Shown here piece by piece: positions 1 through 5,924 of a DNA stretch of 11,120 nucleotides. The first letter of the stretch is position 1. Each line of letters begins with the position of its first letter. The notes below the pieces were generated by a model. That model was given only the letters and a program-made list of their open reading frames with translations, was not told where the DNA came from and made no database searches. Both the position numbers and the translations under genes were made by a program. The stretch is from JAVZLH01 sp049700435 (GTDB lineage Archaea > Thermoproteota > Bathyarchaeia > Bathyarchaeales > Bathycorpusculaceae): the NCBI GenBank assembly GCA_049700435.1, contig JBNAVK010000043.1, positions 1 to 11,120 of the forward strand, read 5' to 3'.

Positions 1-78
1 CGCAAGCGTTACATGCTCCAGAATTAAAATGAAGAACCCATGGTGACTTCAGCCTAGCCCATCTTACGAGGCTAACAT
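1..78 (-). CDS. Group 4 [NiFe]-hydrogenase small subunit (NuoB/MbhJ/EchC-like), N-terminus only, start apparently frame-broken
   Basis: Reading the minus strand from about base 82 to base 2 gives an open frame containing RWARLKSPWVLHFNSGACNAC. This matches the N-terminus of the small subunit of group 4 membrane-bound hydrogenases and NuoB-like proteins, where the CxxC pair supplies the first two ligands of the [4Fe-4S] cluster nearest the active site. The rest lies outside the window. It follows the NuoA-like gene on the same strand, as expected in a complex I-like operon. No ATG, GTG or TTG lies in this frame near the expected start. The ATG at 78-76 is one frame off and meets a stop after four codons. 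One extra A after its second codon would give MLSLVRWARLK, so a one-base deletion or sequence error near 73-74 is likely. Family identification rests on about 21 residues and is fairly specific. Confidence 0.6.
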
Positions 79-84
79 AATACG

Positions 85-414
85 TTAATGGTCGCCTCCA
101 TCCAAAAACAGCATAGCAGACAACAGAACAACAAATAAGTAAAGTATAAAAAGGAAAGCATTTGCAGCGCGGAGTGCCCATGAGGCGAAAGCGACTAATA
201 GCACTGACGAGTCGAGGATTACAAAATAGATAAGATACTTGTAATGGGACATGCTGATTTTCAATTTACCGAATCTCACATTCTCACCACAAGCATATGC
301 AAATTTACCACTTTCACTACATGTGGATCTTGCTGCGAATAAACGACCAAACATGTAAATTAAAAATGATACAGCCAAAATCAAAACGAAAGCTATGGCT
401 AATTCAATAACCAT
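85..414 (-). CDS. NuoA-like membrane subunit of a complex I-related hydrogenase or oxidoreductase
   Basis: The 109-residue protein has three predicted membrane helices (about 4-22, 58-80 and 84-104), the layout of NuoA (complex I chain 3). The loop after helix 1 has YACGE at 40-44, matching the family's YECG motif. Helix 2 carries FVILDSS at 64-70, where Asp68 matches the conserved Asp of the NuoA FDxE motif while the following Glu is Ser70. NuoA helps form the quinone-site cavity and the start of the proton path at the joint between the membrane and peripheral arms. The start is ATG at 414, with GGAGG about 12 bases upstream. The next gene downstream is a hydrogenase-type small subunit, so the complex probably couples ferredoxin or H2 chemistry to ion pumping. 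Similarity to NuoA is recognisable but diverged, so the exact complex is not settled. Confidence 0.65.
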   Translation of the reverse strand: MVIELAIAFVLILAVSFLIYMFGRLFAARSTCSESGKFAYACGENVRFGKLKISMSHYKYLIYFVILDSSVLLVAFASWALRAANAFLFILYLFVVLLSAMLFLDGGDH

Positions 415-799
415 AGATTTACCGCCTCCACAATTTTAACCATCATACTTCATCTCCACTTAACCACTTTCTTACACCAAACCTTTTCGAAACACTGTAG
501 TGACACATACATGCCAGAGACACGTAAGTCACAGCACTAATATTCATCGCTTTGAAACAAACTGCAAGATTTAAATTTTATCAACACCTCCCACTAATTC
601 ATACATGACATATTCTTGCACCACTACAATTCAAATATTTCTTTCCACATACTTCTCTTATACCGCTTAGTAATAGTTAGACTTCATTGAGATGCGAAGA
701 CGTGAAAGTTCGTGTTCAGTAGCGCATCTGACCTTATGCTCAGTCTTATGGTTCGTTTTAGAGAAAAAGGTAGGGGTCTTTGTAAATCGGTTAAAGGCT
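415..799. other. Intergenic region upstream of the hydrogenase-type operon, no confident gene
   Basis: These 385 AT-rich bases separate the 3' end of the arginine decarboxylase gene from the NuoA-like gene; both are on the minus strand. I see no RNA gene and no confident protein gene. It holds a BRE/TATA-like element at 633-646 (minus) and a Shine-Dalgarno sequence GGAGGCGG near 421-428 for the NuoA-like gene. A second TATA-like stretch lies at about 569-577. A 34-codon ATG frame (547-443, minus) ends about 30 bases before the NuoA-like start; it is unsupported by any recognised family. A short T-run on the minus strand near 763-767, just past the decarboxylase stop, could help end that transcript. 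Confidence 0.6.
633..646 (-). promoter_or_regulatory. Candidate BRE/TATA promoter for the hydrogenase-type operon
   Basis: Read on the minus strand this is GGAAAGAAATATTT, a purine-rich BRE followed by a TATA-like box. The same 14 bases occur at 10787-10800 in front of the 16S rRNA gene. Transcription would begin about 25 bases further, near 610, leaving an unusually long leader of nearly 200 bases before the NuoA-like start at 414. Position and orientation suit this operon, but the TATA half (AAATATTT) is weaker than the rRNA copy, which continues into TATATC. Confidence 0.4.
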
Positions 800-1354
800 T
801 TAACGTCGATTTCCTGGAACGAAGACGGCTGCTGCTATTGCTGTAGTCCACAGCCCATTTTTGTCTCCGGTTGCGGACTGCGTGATGTTTGTTGTTTTGA
901 TTATTAGCCCACTTGTCTTGAACTGCTTTTTTCTTTCGTCCCATGCTGTTTCTGGGTCAAATGGAACCCCCATGGTTGTGGCGAGCATTGTTGCCGCTAA
1001 ATCTTCTGCGTAGTCTCCGGCAACCTCGTCTGTCTGCCCGAAAGAGTGGTGTTCCGAAAGGTAGCCATAATTGTTTTTTCCCGAGGGTATTGCCACTCCT
1101 ATGGAGGCGGCGATCAGCCTATGTGGTTCATTGGTTGCGTTTCTTGCGAGGACAACAAAGGTTATTTCTCCCGGTCTTATCATTTTCAAGCCTTTCTCTC
1201 TTTGGATAAGCTTGCAACCTGGCGGTATTATGCTGGAGACATTCACTATGTTGCAGTGTTGTATGCCAGCGTTTCTTAGGGCTAGCTCGAAGGACTGTAA
1301 TTGCTCTCTGTGTTTGCCCACGCCTTTTGTTAGGAAGAAGTATTTGGGAATCAT
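800..1354 (-). CDS. pdaD: Pyruvoyl-dependent arginine decarboxylase
   Basis: This enzyme converts arginine to agmatine, the first step of archaeal polyamine synthesis; agmatine also supplies tRNA-Ile agmatidine. The 184-residue proenzyme begins MIPKYFFLTKGVGKHREQLQ and contains NVSSIIPPGC, the self-cleavage site: the chain breaks between Ser40 and Ser41, and Ser41 becomes the pyruvoyl cofactor at the start of the alpha chain. Further family blocks are ARNATNEPHRLIAASIGVAI, YGYLSEHHSFGQ and AGDYAEDLAATMLA. The length is slightly above the 165 residues of the Methanocaldococcus jannaschii enzyme. I chose ATG 1354 because the family starts at MxPKYFFLT; an in-frame TTG at 1369 would add five residues. 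No clear Shine-Dalgarno sequence is present, so it may be leaderless. It is divergent from orc1/cdc6, sharing an 80-base intergenic region. Confidence 0.95.
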   Translation of the reverse strand: MIPKYFFLTKGVGKHREQLQSFELALRNAGIQHCNIVNVSSIIPPGCKLIQREKGLKMIRPGEITFVVLARNATNEPHRLIAASIGVAIPSGKNNYGYLSEHHSFGQTDEVAGDYAEDLAATMLATTMGVPFDPETAWDERKKQFKTSGLIIKTTNITQSATGDKNGLWTTAIAAAVFVPGNRR

Positions 1355-1402
1355 TTTGCCAATTCGCAATAAAAGTAACTAATTATGTTTATTAGCTTTT
1401 TG

Positions 1403-1410
1403 ATTTAAAA
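1403..1410 (+). promoter_or_regulatory. TATA box candidate for orc1/cdc6
   Basis: ATTTAAAA is centred about 28 bases before the TTG start at 1435. That is the distance expected for a leaderless or nearly leaderless archaeal transcript. The sequence is close to palindromic, so on the minus strand it could also serve pdaD, although there it would leave a leader of about 25-30 bases. The intergenic region has no ORB-like origin repeats that I can recognise. Confidence 0.4.
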
Positions 1411-1434
1411 CAGTAGTAAGGAATCGCGTGTTAA

Positions 1435-2637
1435 TTGAGGTTCAGCAAAGTGGCAGCGTCGTACAGAAGCGTGTTTAAAGATGAATCGAAACTCGACATC
1501 AACTACATACCCTACAAGCTTCCGCACAGGGAGAAAGAACTGCGCCTTCTCATGGAGTTCTTCAGTTTTTTGCTGCGCTTCCCAGGAAAGATGGCTCAGA
1601 GGGTTATGATAACAGGCGATGTGGGCGCTGGTAAAACGGTGCTTTCTCAGCGGTTCGGAGCAGACATCATGCAAGAAGCGAAAAAGCTTGGGGTGAACTT
1701 GCGGTATGTTCATGTTAACTGCCGAGAATATCGTGGAAACCTCTTCCTCATAATGCAGCATGTAGTCTCCATTTTCCACCCAAACTTTCCTAAACGCGGC
1801 TACTCAGCTGAAGAGTTGCTAGGCATTCTACTTCAAATTTTGGATGAAGAAAACATCCATGTAATCTTAGCCCTAGACGAGTTTGAGAGCCTTGTTGAGC
1901 GGGAAGGTTCGGAAGCAGTTTACAAGCTTACGCGTATGCAGGAAATAAGACATAACAAGCCTCAGAGGCTTTCGCTTATATGCATCTTGCGAAGTCTTAA
2001 GGTAATTAGGCAGCTTGATGTCAGCACGAGGAGCACGCTACAGTCTAACATAATTAGCCTAGAAAACTACTCGAAACAGCAGCTTGTGGACATCCTCAAC
2101 GACCGTGTTTCACTAGCTTTTAAACCTCTAACAGTGCCTGAAGAAACAATAGACCTTGCATCCGAACTTGCTTTTTCAGAAGGCGGAAACGCCCGTTTTG
2201 GTATTGAATTGCTTTGGCGGGCTGGGAAATACGCTGACGCAGAAGATTTAGACGTAGTTACGCCGGACTGTGTTCGGAAAGCCGTCTCAAGCATATACCC
2301 GTCGTTGAAGAAGCATGATTTAGCTTTTCTAAACCTTCATGAAAAACTCTTTCTGCTTGGTGTCGCTCGCCTTTTTAAAGAAAGCCAAAAAGCTCATGTT
2401 TCCTTAAAGGAAGCCGAACAAGCCTACACAGTTGCATGTGAAGAGTTCGATGCCAAACCACACAGCCACACACAACTCTGGAAGTATTTGCAGGAGTTTT
2501 CAAACCTTGGCATATTAAAGACGGAAGTTTCAACTGTCGGCTCCCGTGGACGATCAACGCTCATTTATCTTCCTAGAATTTCGGCTAGCGAGTTGGAGAA
2601 GGAGTTAAACGCCATATTAGAAGGGGAAGGCGCGTGA
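1435..2637 (+). CDS. cdc6: Orc1/Cdc6-family replication initiator (AAA+ ATPase)
   Basis: Archaeal Orc1/Cdc6 proteins bind origin repeats and load the MCM helicase. The 400-residue product begins with the typical lead-in YIPYKLPHREKEL (24-36). It then has Walker A GDVGAGKT (61-68), Walker B ILALDEFE (144-151), a sensor-2 region GGNARFGIELL (250-260) and a C-terminal winged-helix domain (about 295-385, including HTQLWKYLQEFSNLGIL). Length and domain order are normal. The sensor-1 strand reads ICILRSLKV (182-190), where canonical members have Asn at the Arg186 position, so ATP sensing may differ. The start is TTG 1435: an in-frame stop lies directly upstream at 1432-1434 and AAGGA lies 12 bases before. 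GTG 1450 is an alternative. A winged-helix gene follows after 4 bases. It may be a paralogue rather than the main initiator; no origin repeats were seen beside it. Confidence 0.9.
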   Translation: MRFSKVAASYRSVFKDESKLDINYIPYKLPHREKELRLLMEFFSFLLRFPGKMAQRVMITGDVGAGKTVLSQRFGADIMQEAKKLGVNLRYVHVNCREYRGNLFLIMQHVVSIFHPNFPKRGYSAEELLGILLQILDEENIHVILALDEFESLVEREGSEAVYKLTRMQEIRHNKPQRLSLICILRSLKVIRQLDVSTRSTLQSNIISLENYSKQQLVDILNDRVSLAFKPLTVPEETIDLASELAFSEGGNARFGIELLWRAGKYADAEDLDVVTPDCVRKAVSSIYPSLKKHDLAFLNLHEKLFLLGVARLFKESQKAHVSLKEAEQAYTVACEEFDAKPHSHTQLWKYLQEFSNLGILKTEVSTVGSRGRSTLIYLPRISASELEKELNAILEGEGA

Positions 2638-2641
2638 TATT

Positions 2642-2911
2642 GTGGATTTAGAGGATGTTTTCTCTTCAAGGGTTAGAATGAAAATCCTCAAGATAATCGC
2701 CCAAGTAGGCGAACTTAACGTTTCGGAAATTGCTCGCAGGCTCAACATAAACCATAGAACAACAAGCGAACATCTTAAAATCTTGGAGAGTGAGGACATA
2801 CTGCAACACAAAACTTTTGGAAGAATACGCCTATACAGATTCAACACAGCATCGCCCAAGGCAAGAGCCGTGCAGAACCTCATTGAAGTTTGGGAGCGTG
2901 CAGACAAGTAA
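2642..2911 (+). CDS. ArsR-like winged-helix DNA-binding protein
   Basis: This 89-residue protein is almost entirely one winged-helix domain. The helices are SRVRMKILKIIAQ (about 9-21) and ELNVSEIARRLN (24-35), with the recognition helix HRTTSEHLKILES (38-50) and a wing ILQHKTFGRIRLYRFN. No metal-binding cysteines are present, so it is not a classical metal sensor. It starts at GTG 2642, only 4 bases after the orc1/cdc6 stop, with GGGGAAGG about 12-18 bases upstream, so the two are almost certainly co-transcribed. The pairing suggests either autoregulation of the initiator or a role at its target DNA, but this is inferred from position only. The family is confident, the target unknown. Confidence 0.8.
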   Translation: MDLEDVFSSRVRMKILKIIAQVGELNVSEIARRLNINHRTTSEHLKILESEDILQHKTFGRIRLYRFNTASPKARAVQNLIEVWERADK

Positions 2912-2932
2912 TTGTTATTTAGAATGCGCCCA

Positions 2933-2940
2933 TTTTATTA
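2933..2940 (+). promoter_or_regulatory. Candidate TATA box for the moaCBA operon
   Basis: TTTTATTA lies in the 58-base gap between the winged-helix gene and moaC, centred about 33 bases before the moaC ATG. It would place the transcript start near 2961. It is AT-rich but lacks a strong BRE, and read-through from orc1/cdc6 is equally possible. Confidence 0.3.
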
Positions 2941-2969
2941 ATTGATGCATTAACCGCGAGGGAAAAGGT

Positions 2970-3437
2970 ATGTCGATGGTTGACGTTTCAGAAAAACCGG
3001 AAGTGTTTCGCGAGGCAACAGCCATTGGAACCATTAGGTTGAGAGATGAAACTGTGCACCTGATTAAAGAGGGAAAAATCGCGAAAGGAGACCCCTTTTA
3101 CGCAGCGAAAATTGCAGGGATTTTAGCTGCAAAGAGGACGAGCACACTCATTCCCCTTTGCCATCCTCTGCCGCTAACTAGCGTCGAGGTTGAAGTGGAA
3201 GTCCTTGACAAATCACGGATTCAGGTTACCTCAACCGTTAAGACCAAGGCTCAAACAGGTGTGGAGATGGAGGCTCTTGTTGCAGCTGCCACCAGTCTTT
3301 TGACGATTTGGGACATGGTGAAGCAGTATGAAAAGGATGCTGACGGGCAATATCCGACAACATCCATAGAAAACATCCGTGTAATAAAGAAGTTTAAGGA
3401 AGGCTTTGAAGGTGAGCGAAAGCACAAAAAGACATAA
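2970..3437 (+). CDS. moaC: Cyclic pyranopterin monophosphate synthase MoaC
   Basis: MoaC acts after MoaA in molybdenum/tungsten cofactor synthesis, turning 3',8-cyclo-7,8-dihydro-GTP into cyclic pyranopterin monophosphate. The 155-residue protein has the family N-terminus MVDVSEK (3-9), AAKRTSTLIPLCHPLPLT (53-70), KTKAQTGVEMEALVAA (91-106) and IWDMVKQYEKD (113-123). Residues corresponding to the E. coli active site are present: Lys55, His65, Glu99 and Glu101, Asp115 and Lys118. The length is normal. The start is ATG 2970, with GAGGGAAAAGG just before it; ATG at codon 3 is a close alternative. It is the first gene of moaC-moaB-moaA, and its 3' end overlaps moaB. Confidence 0.97.
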   Translation: MSMVDVSEKPEVFREATAIGTIRLRDETVHLIKEGKIAKGDPFYAAKIAGILAAKRTSTLIPLCHPLPLTSVEVEVEVLDKSRIQVTSTVKTKAQTGVEMEALVAAATSLLTIWDMVKQYEKDADGQYPTTSIENIRVIKKFKEGFEGERKHKKT

Positions 3438-3942
3438 GGCTGAGGCGCCTAAAAAACTGAGATTCGGAGTTTTCGTGTGCAGCACATCCCGCTATAAACA
3501 GTTAGAGAAAGGCAAAGCGGTAGAAGATGTCTCCGGAGACCTAATAGAAAAATTTGTGAAAAACGCTGGACACACAGTGGCTTTTCGAGAGATAATTCCA
3601 GACGACAAAGCCATAATTGAAGATCGCGTTCAACGAATTCTAACATCAGCAGATTTGGACGTCGCCGTTTTTTGTGGCGGAACAGGAGTAGCTCCCTCAG
3701 ATGTAACAATCGAGACGGTTTCGCCGCTTTTAGAGAAGACTCTGCCCGGGTTTGGCGAAATTTTTAGGCGTCTAAGTTTTGATGAGATAGGTTCTGCTGC
3801 TATTTTGTCCCGCGCCATTGCTGGTGTGGCGAAGGGCAAGGTGTTTTTCTGCATTCCAGGTTCGCCTGATGCTGTTAGGCTTTGTTTTGAAAAGCTTATA
3901 TTGCCGGAAGCAGCTCACATCGTTAAGCACGCGCGGGAATAA
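3412..3942 (+). CDS. moaB: MoaB/MogA-family molybdopterin adenylyltransferase
   Basis: Archaeal MoaB proteins adenylate molybdopterin with ATP before molybdate or tungstate insertion, the role of MogA and Cnx1G. The 176-residue protein has the MoCF-binding fold. It opens with LRFGVFVCSTSRY, then DVSGDLIEKFVKNAGH, the pterin-site motif FCGGTGVAPSDVTIE (about 87-101) and CIPGSPDAV near the C-terminus. I chose GTG 3412 because AAGGAAGG at 3396-3403 lies 8 bases upstream; the TTG at 3406 is in frame but only 2 bases from that site. The start overlaps the end of moaC by about 26 bases and moaA follows after 2 bases, so the three genes form one operon. Confidence 0.93.
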   Translation: MSESTKRHKAEAPKKLRFGVFVCSTSRYKQLEKGKAVEDVSGDLIEKFVKNAGHTVAFREIIPDDKAIIEDRVQRILTSADLDVAVFCGGTGVAPSDVTIETVSPLLEKTLPGFGEIFRRLSFDEIGSAAILSRAIAGVAKGKVFFCIPGSPDAVRLCFEKLILPEAAHIVKHARE

Positions 3943-3944
3943 CG

Positions 3945-4871
3945 ATGGTTTTAATCGACAGTTTCGGGCGTCCTCTCCTCAACTTACGTGTAGCGATTAC
4001 ACGACGCTGTAATCTGCGTTGCCAATACTGCCATGGCGAAGGCGAAGAAGGAAAGACTGAAAGCAAACCGGAAATGACCGTGGATGAGATTGTCCGCATC
4101 GTGAAGATTGCTATTTCTTTGGGCGTTTCTAAGGTTAAGTTGACGGGAGGGGAACCCCTAATGCGTGGTGACATCGCCGAAATTGTTAGGGGCATAGCCG
4201 GAATTCGGGGGTTGTCAGACCTTTCCATGACAACAAATGGGACGATGCTAGCTCCATTGGCTAAGGAACTGCATGCTAACGGTTTAAGGCGTGTGAACAT
4301 AAACATCCCAACGGTGGATAACAAAGTTTACAGCGAATTGACTGGGGGAAAGTTGGAAAATGTTTTAGAAGGCGTTAAGGCTGCTGTTGATGTTGGGTTT
4401 TATCCCGTTAAACTTAACATGCTTGTTTTAAAAGGCGTAAATGAGCATGCGGTTCCAGAGATGATTGAGTTTGCCAGAGAAACCGGAACAATTCTGCAGT
4501 TGATAGAGCTTGAAAAAATAAATATAAGTGGCGCGTATTATTCCGCGCATTACAAGCCCTTAGACGAGTATGAGGATTGGCTAAAGCGTAAAGCCTTAAA
4601 GGTTGAGATAAGGAGGCTTATGCAAAACCGCCGCATCTACCACCTGCCAGATGCAACTATTGAAGTTGTGCATCCAACAGAAAACGCGGAGTTCTGCATG
4701 TACTGCACTCGTTTACGAGTGACAAGCGATGGAAAACTGAAGCCTTGTCTAATGAGAAACGACAACTTAGTAGACGTTTTAACGCCCCTGCGAAACGGAG
4801 CAAGCGATGAACAATTGACTGAATTATTTAAACTAGCAAACCAGAAAAGACAGCCGTTTAACAAAAATTAA
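3945..4871 (+). CDS. moaA: GTP 3',8-cyclase MoaA (radical SAM)
   Basis: MoaA performs the first step of molybdopterin synthesis, cyclising GTP by radical SAM chemistry. The 308-residue protein has LRVAITRRCNLRCQYCH with the CxxxCxxC cluster ligands Cys22, Cys26 and Cys29, the KLTGGEPLMRGD motif (65-76) and the C-terminal cluster ligands Cys251, Cys254 and Cys268 in FCMYCTRLRVTSDGKLKPCL. These hold the SAM cluster and the GTP-binding cluster. Bacterial and human MoaA end in Gly-Gly, which is needed for catalysis; here the C-terminus is KRQPFNKN, with no Gly-Gly. The start is ATG 3945, two bases after the moaB stop. It is the last gene of the operon and converges on the phosphoesterase gene, 21 bases away. 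The assignment is strong because moaC and moaB are adjacent. Confidence 0.95.
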   Translation: MVLIDSFGRPLLNLRVAITRRCNLRCQYCHGEGEEGKTESKPEMTVDEIVRIVKIAISLGVSKVKLTGGEPLMRGDIAEIVRGIAGIRGLSDLSMTTNGTMLAPLAKELHANGLRRVNINIPTVDNKVYSELTGGKLENVLEGVKAAVDVGFYPVKLNMLVLKGVNEHAVPEMIEFARETGTILQLIELEKINISGAYYSAHYKPLDEYEDWLKRKALKVEIRRLMQNRRIYHLPDATIEVVHPTENAEFCMYCTRLRVTSDGKLKPCLMRNDNLVDVLTPLRNGASDEQLTELFKLANQKRQPFNKN

Positions 4872-4892
4872 GGATAGTTTTGGGTGGTTCTG

Positions 4893-5387
4893 TTAAAGCT
4901 GGATTATTTTAGCTTCACGTCTTTTGACGTCTAGAACCGCGATTGTTGATTTGCCAGTCAAGTATCCGCATACTTCGCCAGGGTTTACAATTAGCGTCTT
5001 TCCTTTACTGTAAACTTCCGCCTTATGAGTGTGTCCATACACGACTATGTTGAAGCTTTCGCTGTTGATTAAAGCCTTTAAGAGTTCCTCGTCACTGCCG
5101 TGCAACAAAGCAATTTTTACGCTGCCAACGCTTATTTCTGCGAAGTTTCCGCGAAGGTCAAAGTTGTTTTCACTGAATCTTTTCCTTAAGAGTTCTCGGT
5201 CTCCGTCGTTGTTTCCGAATACGCCTATGAGCTTTGCCTTTAACTCCTTGAATCTTGGGATTACGAATGGCGCTACATAGTCTCCGGCATGAAGTACCAA
5301 GCTTACGCCCTCATCATTCAGTTTTTTTATGGATTTGTCTACCATTGGCAGACAATCGTGTGTGTCTGCAATTAAGCCGACCAGCAT
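4893..5387 (-). CDS. YfcE/MJ0936-family metallophosphoesterase
   Basis: The 164-residue protein is a small calcineurin-like phosphodiesterase of the MJ0936/YfcE type, which in vitro cleaves phosphodiesters with Mn or Ni; the natural substrate is generally unknown. All metal-binding blocks are visible: ADTHD (7-11), HAGDYV (33-38), GNND (58-61), LLHGSDE (94-100) and YGHTHKAE (117-124), followed by NPGEVCG (135-141). The length is typical. The start is ATG 5387, preceded by GAAGGTGAG. It stands alone, convergent with moaA and divergent from the winged-helix gene at 5567, so its neighbours do not suggest a role. Confidence 0.9.
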   Translation of the reverse strand: MLVGLIADTHDCLPMVDKSIKKLNDEGVSLVLHAGDYVAPFVIPRFKELKAKLIGVFGNNDGDRELLRKRFSENNFDLRGNFAEISVGSVKIALLHGSDEELLKALINSESFNIVVYGHTHKAEVYSKGKTLIVNPGEVCGYLTGKSTIAVLDVKRREAKIIQL

Positions 5388-5505
5388 TTTCTCACCTTCT
5401 CAATAATCTGTTTGGTTAAAGAAATAAATTCTTTCAAGTTTTCAGGCTTATAGAAGATTCTTCTAGAATATTACAAGATTTGGAATAATCAGACATACGA
5501 AACAC

Positions 5506-5514
5506 TATTTAAAA
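5506..5514 (+). promoter_or_regulatory. TATA box for the winged-helix gene at 5567
   Basis: TATTTAAAA, preceded by the purine-rich CGAAAC that could act as BRE, is a good archaeal promoter match. Transcription should begin near 5535, about 30 bases before the preferred ATG at 5567 or 8 bases before the alternative ATG at 5543. Confidence 0.5.
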
Positions 5515-5566
5515 CACTCCATGCTCCTTTTTCTTGTAGAAAATGTTCTGGAAGAGGAAACTAGAA

Positions 5567-5917
5567 ATGAATCAGTCGGGTTTCAACCGGGTTGCAAAGA
5601 GGAGGGATAAGCTCTACATAGTTTCAGAAATTTTGGAAATAGCTAAGGATGGGACTTTGAAAACTCAGATTATGTATAGGGCTAACCTAAGCTTCACGCA
5701 GCTTAACGATTACCTCAAATTCATGTTAAGGATTAATCTTCTGAAAAAAATTGTTGAAAACGATAAGGAGATTTATAAGGCGACGGAAAAAGGTTTGAAT
5801 TTTCTCCAACGGTATCGGGAAATCACTGAACTCTTAAAAGAAGAGGAAAACAATAATCATCATAAAAACGGTGTTAAAATACCGCCGCCGCACTTGCTTA
5901 AAAGAAACAATTATTAA
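5567..5917 (+). CDS. Small archaeal winged-helix regulator (HTH_45-like)
   Basis: The protein (116 residues from ATG 5567) carries one winged-helix domain of the kind common in archaea. The helices are RDKLYIVSEILEIAKDG, LKTQIMYRANLSFTQLNDYL (recognition region) and MLRINLLKKIV, then a wing with EIYKATEKGLNFLQRYREI. A charged tail rich in Glu, Asn and His follows. I prefer ATG 5567 because GAGGAAA lies 6-9 bases upstream; the in-frame ATG 5543 would add eight residues (MFWKRKLE) and has no ribosome site, although a short leader from the TATA box at 5506 would allow it. It is divergent from the phosphoesterase and converges on a 41-codon ORF 7 bases away. Its regulatory target is unknown. Confidence 0.75.
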   Translation: MNQSGFNRVAKRRDKLYIVSEILEIAKDGTLKTQIMYRANLSFTQLNDYLKFMLRINLLKKIVENDKEIYKATEKGLNFLQRYREITELLKEEENNNHHKNGVKIPPPHLLKRNNY

Positions 5918-5924
5918 AAAGGAT

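Noticed and set aside
92..181. In-frame ATG at 181-179 that would extend the hydrogenase small subunit upstream
   Set aside because: It would overlap about 30 codons of the NuoA-like gene and add an unlikely Cys-rich leader; a one-base error near 74 explains the data better.
684..944. Minus-strand 86-codon frame and plus-strand frames over 692-1382
   Set aside because: They overlap the arginine decarboxylase gene in other frames and have low-complexity, Cys/Ser/Arg-rich translations without recognisable domains.
1355..1434. Replication origin next to orc1/cdc6
   Set aside because: The 80-base divergent region is AT-rich, but no ORB or mini-ORB type repeats or G-runs could be found, and nothing similar appears in 415-799.
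5300..5325. Box C/D-like CTGA and ATGATGA on the minus strand
   Set aside because: It lies inside the phosphoesterase coding sequence, and the spacing and second box pair needed for a guide RNA are missing.
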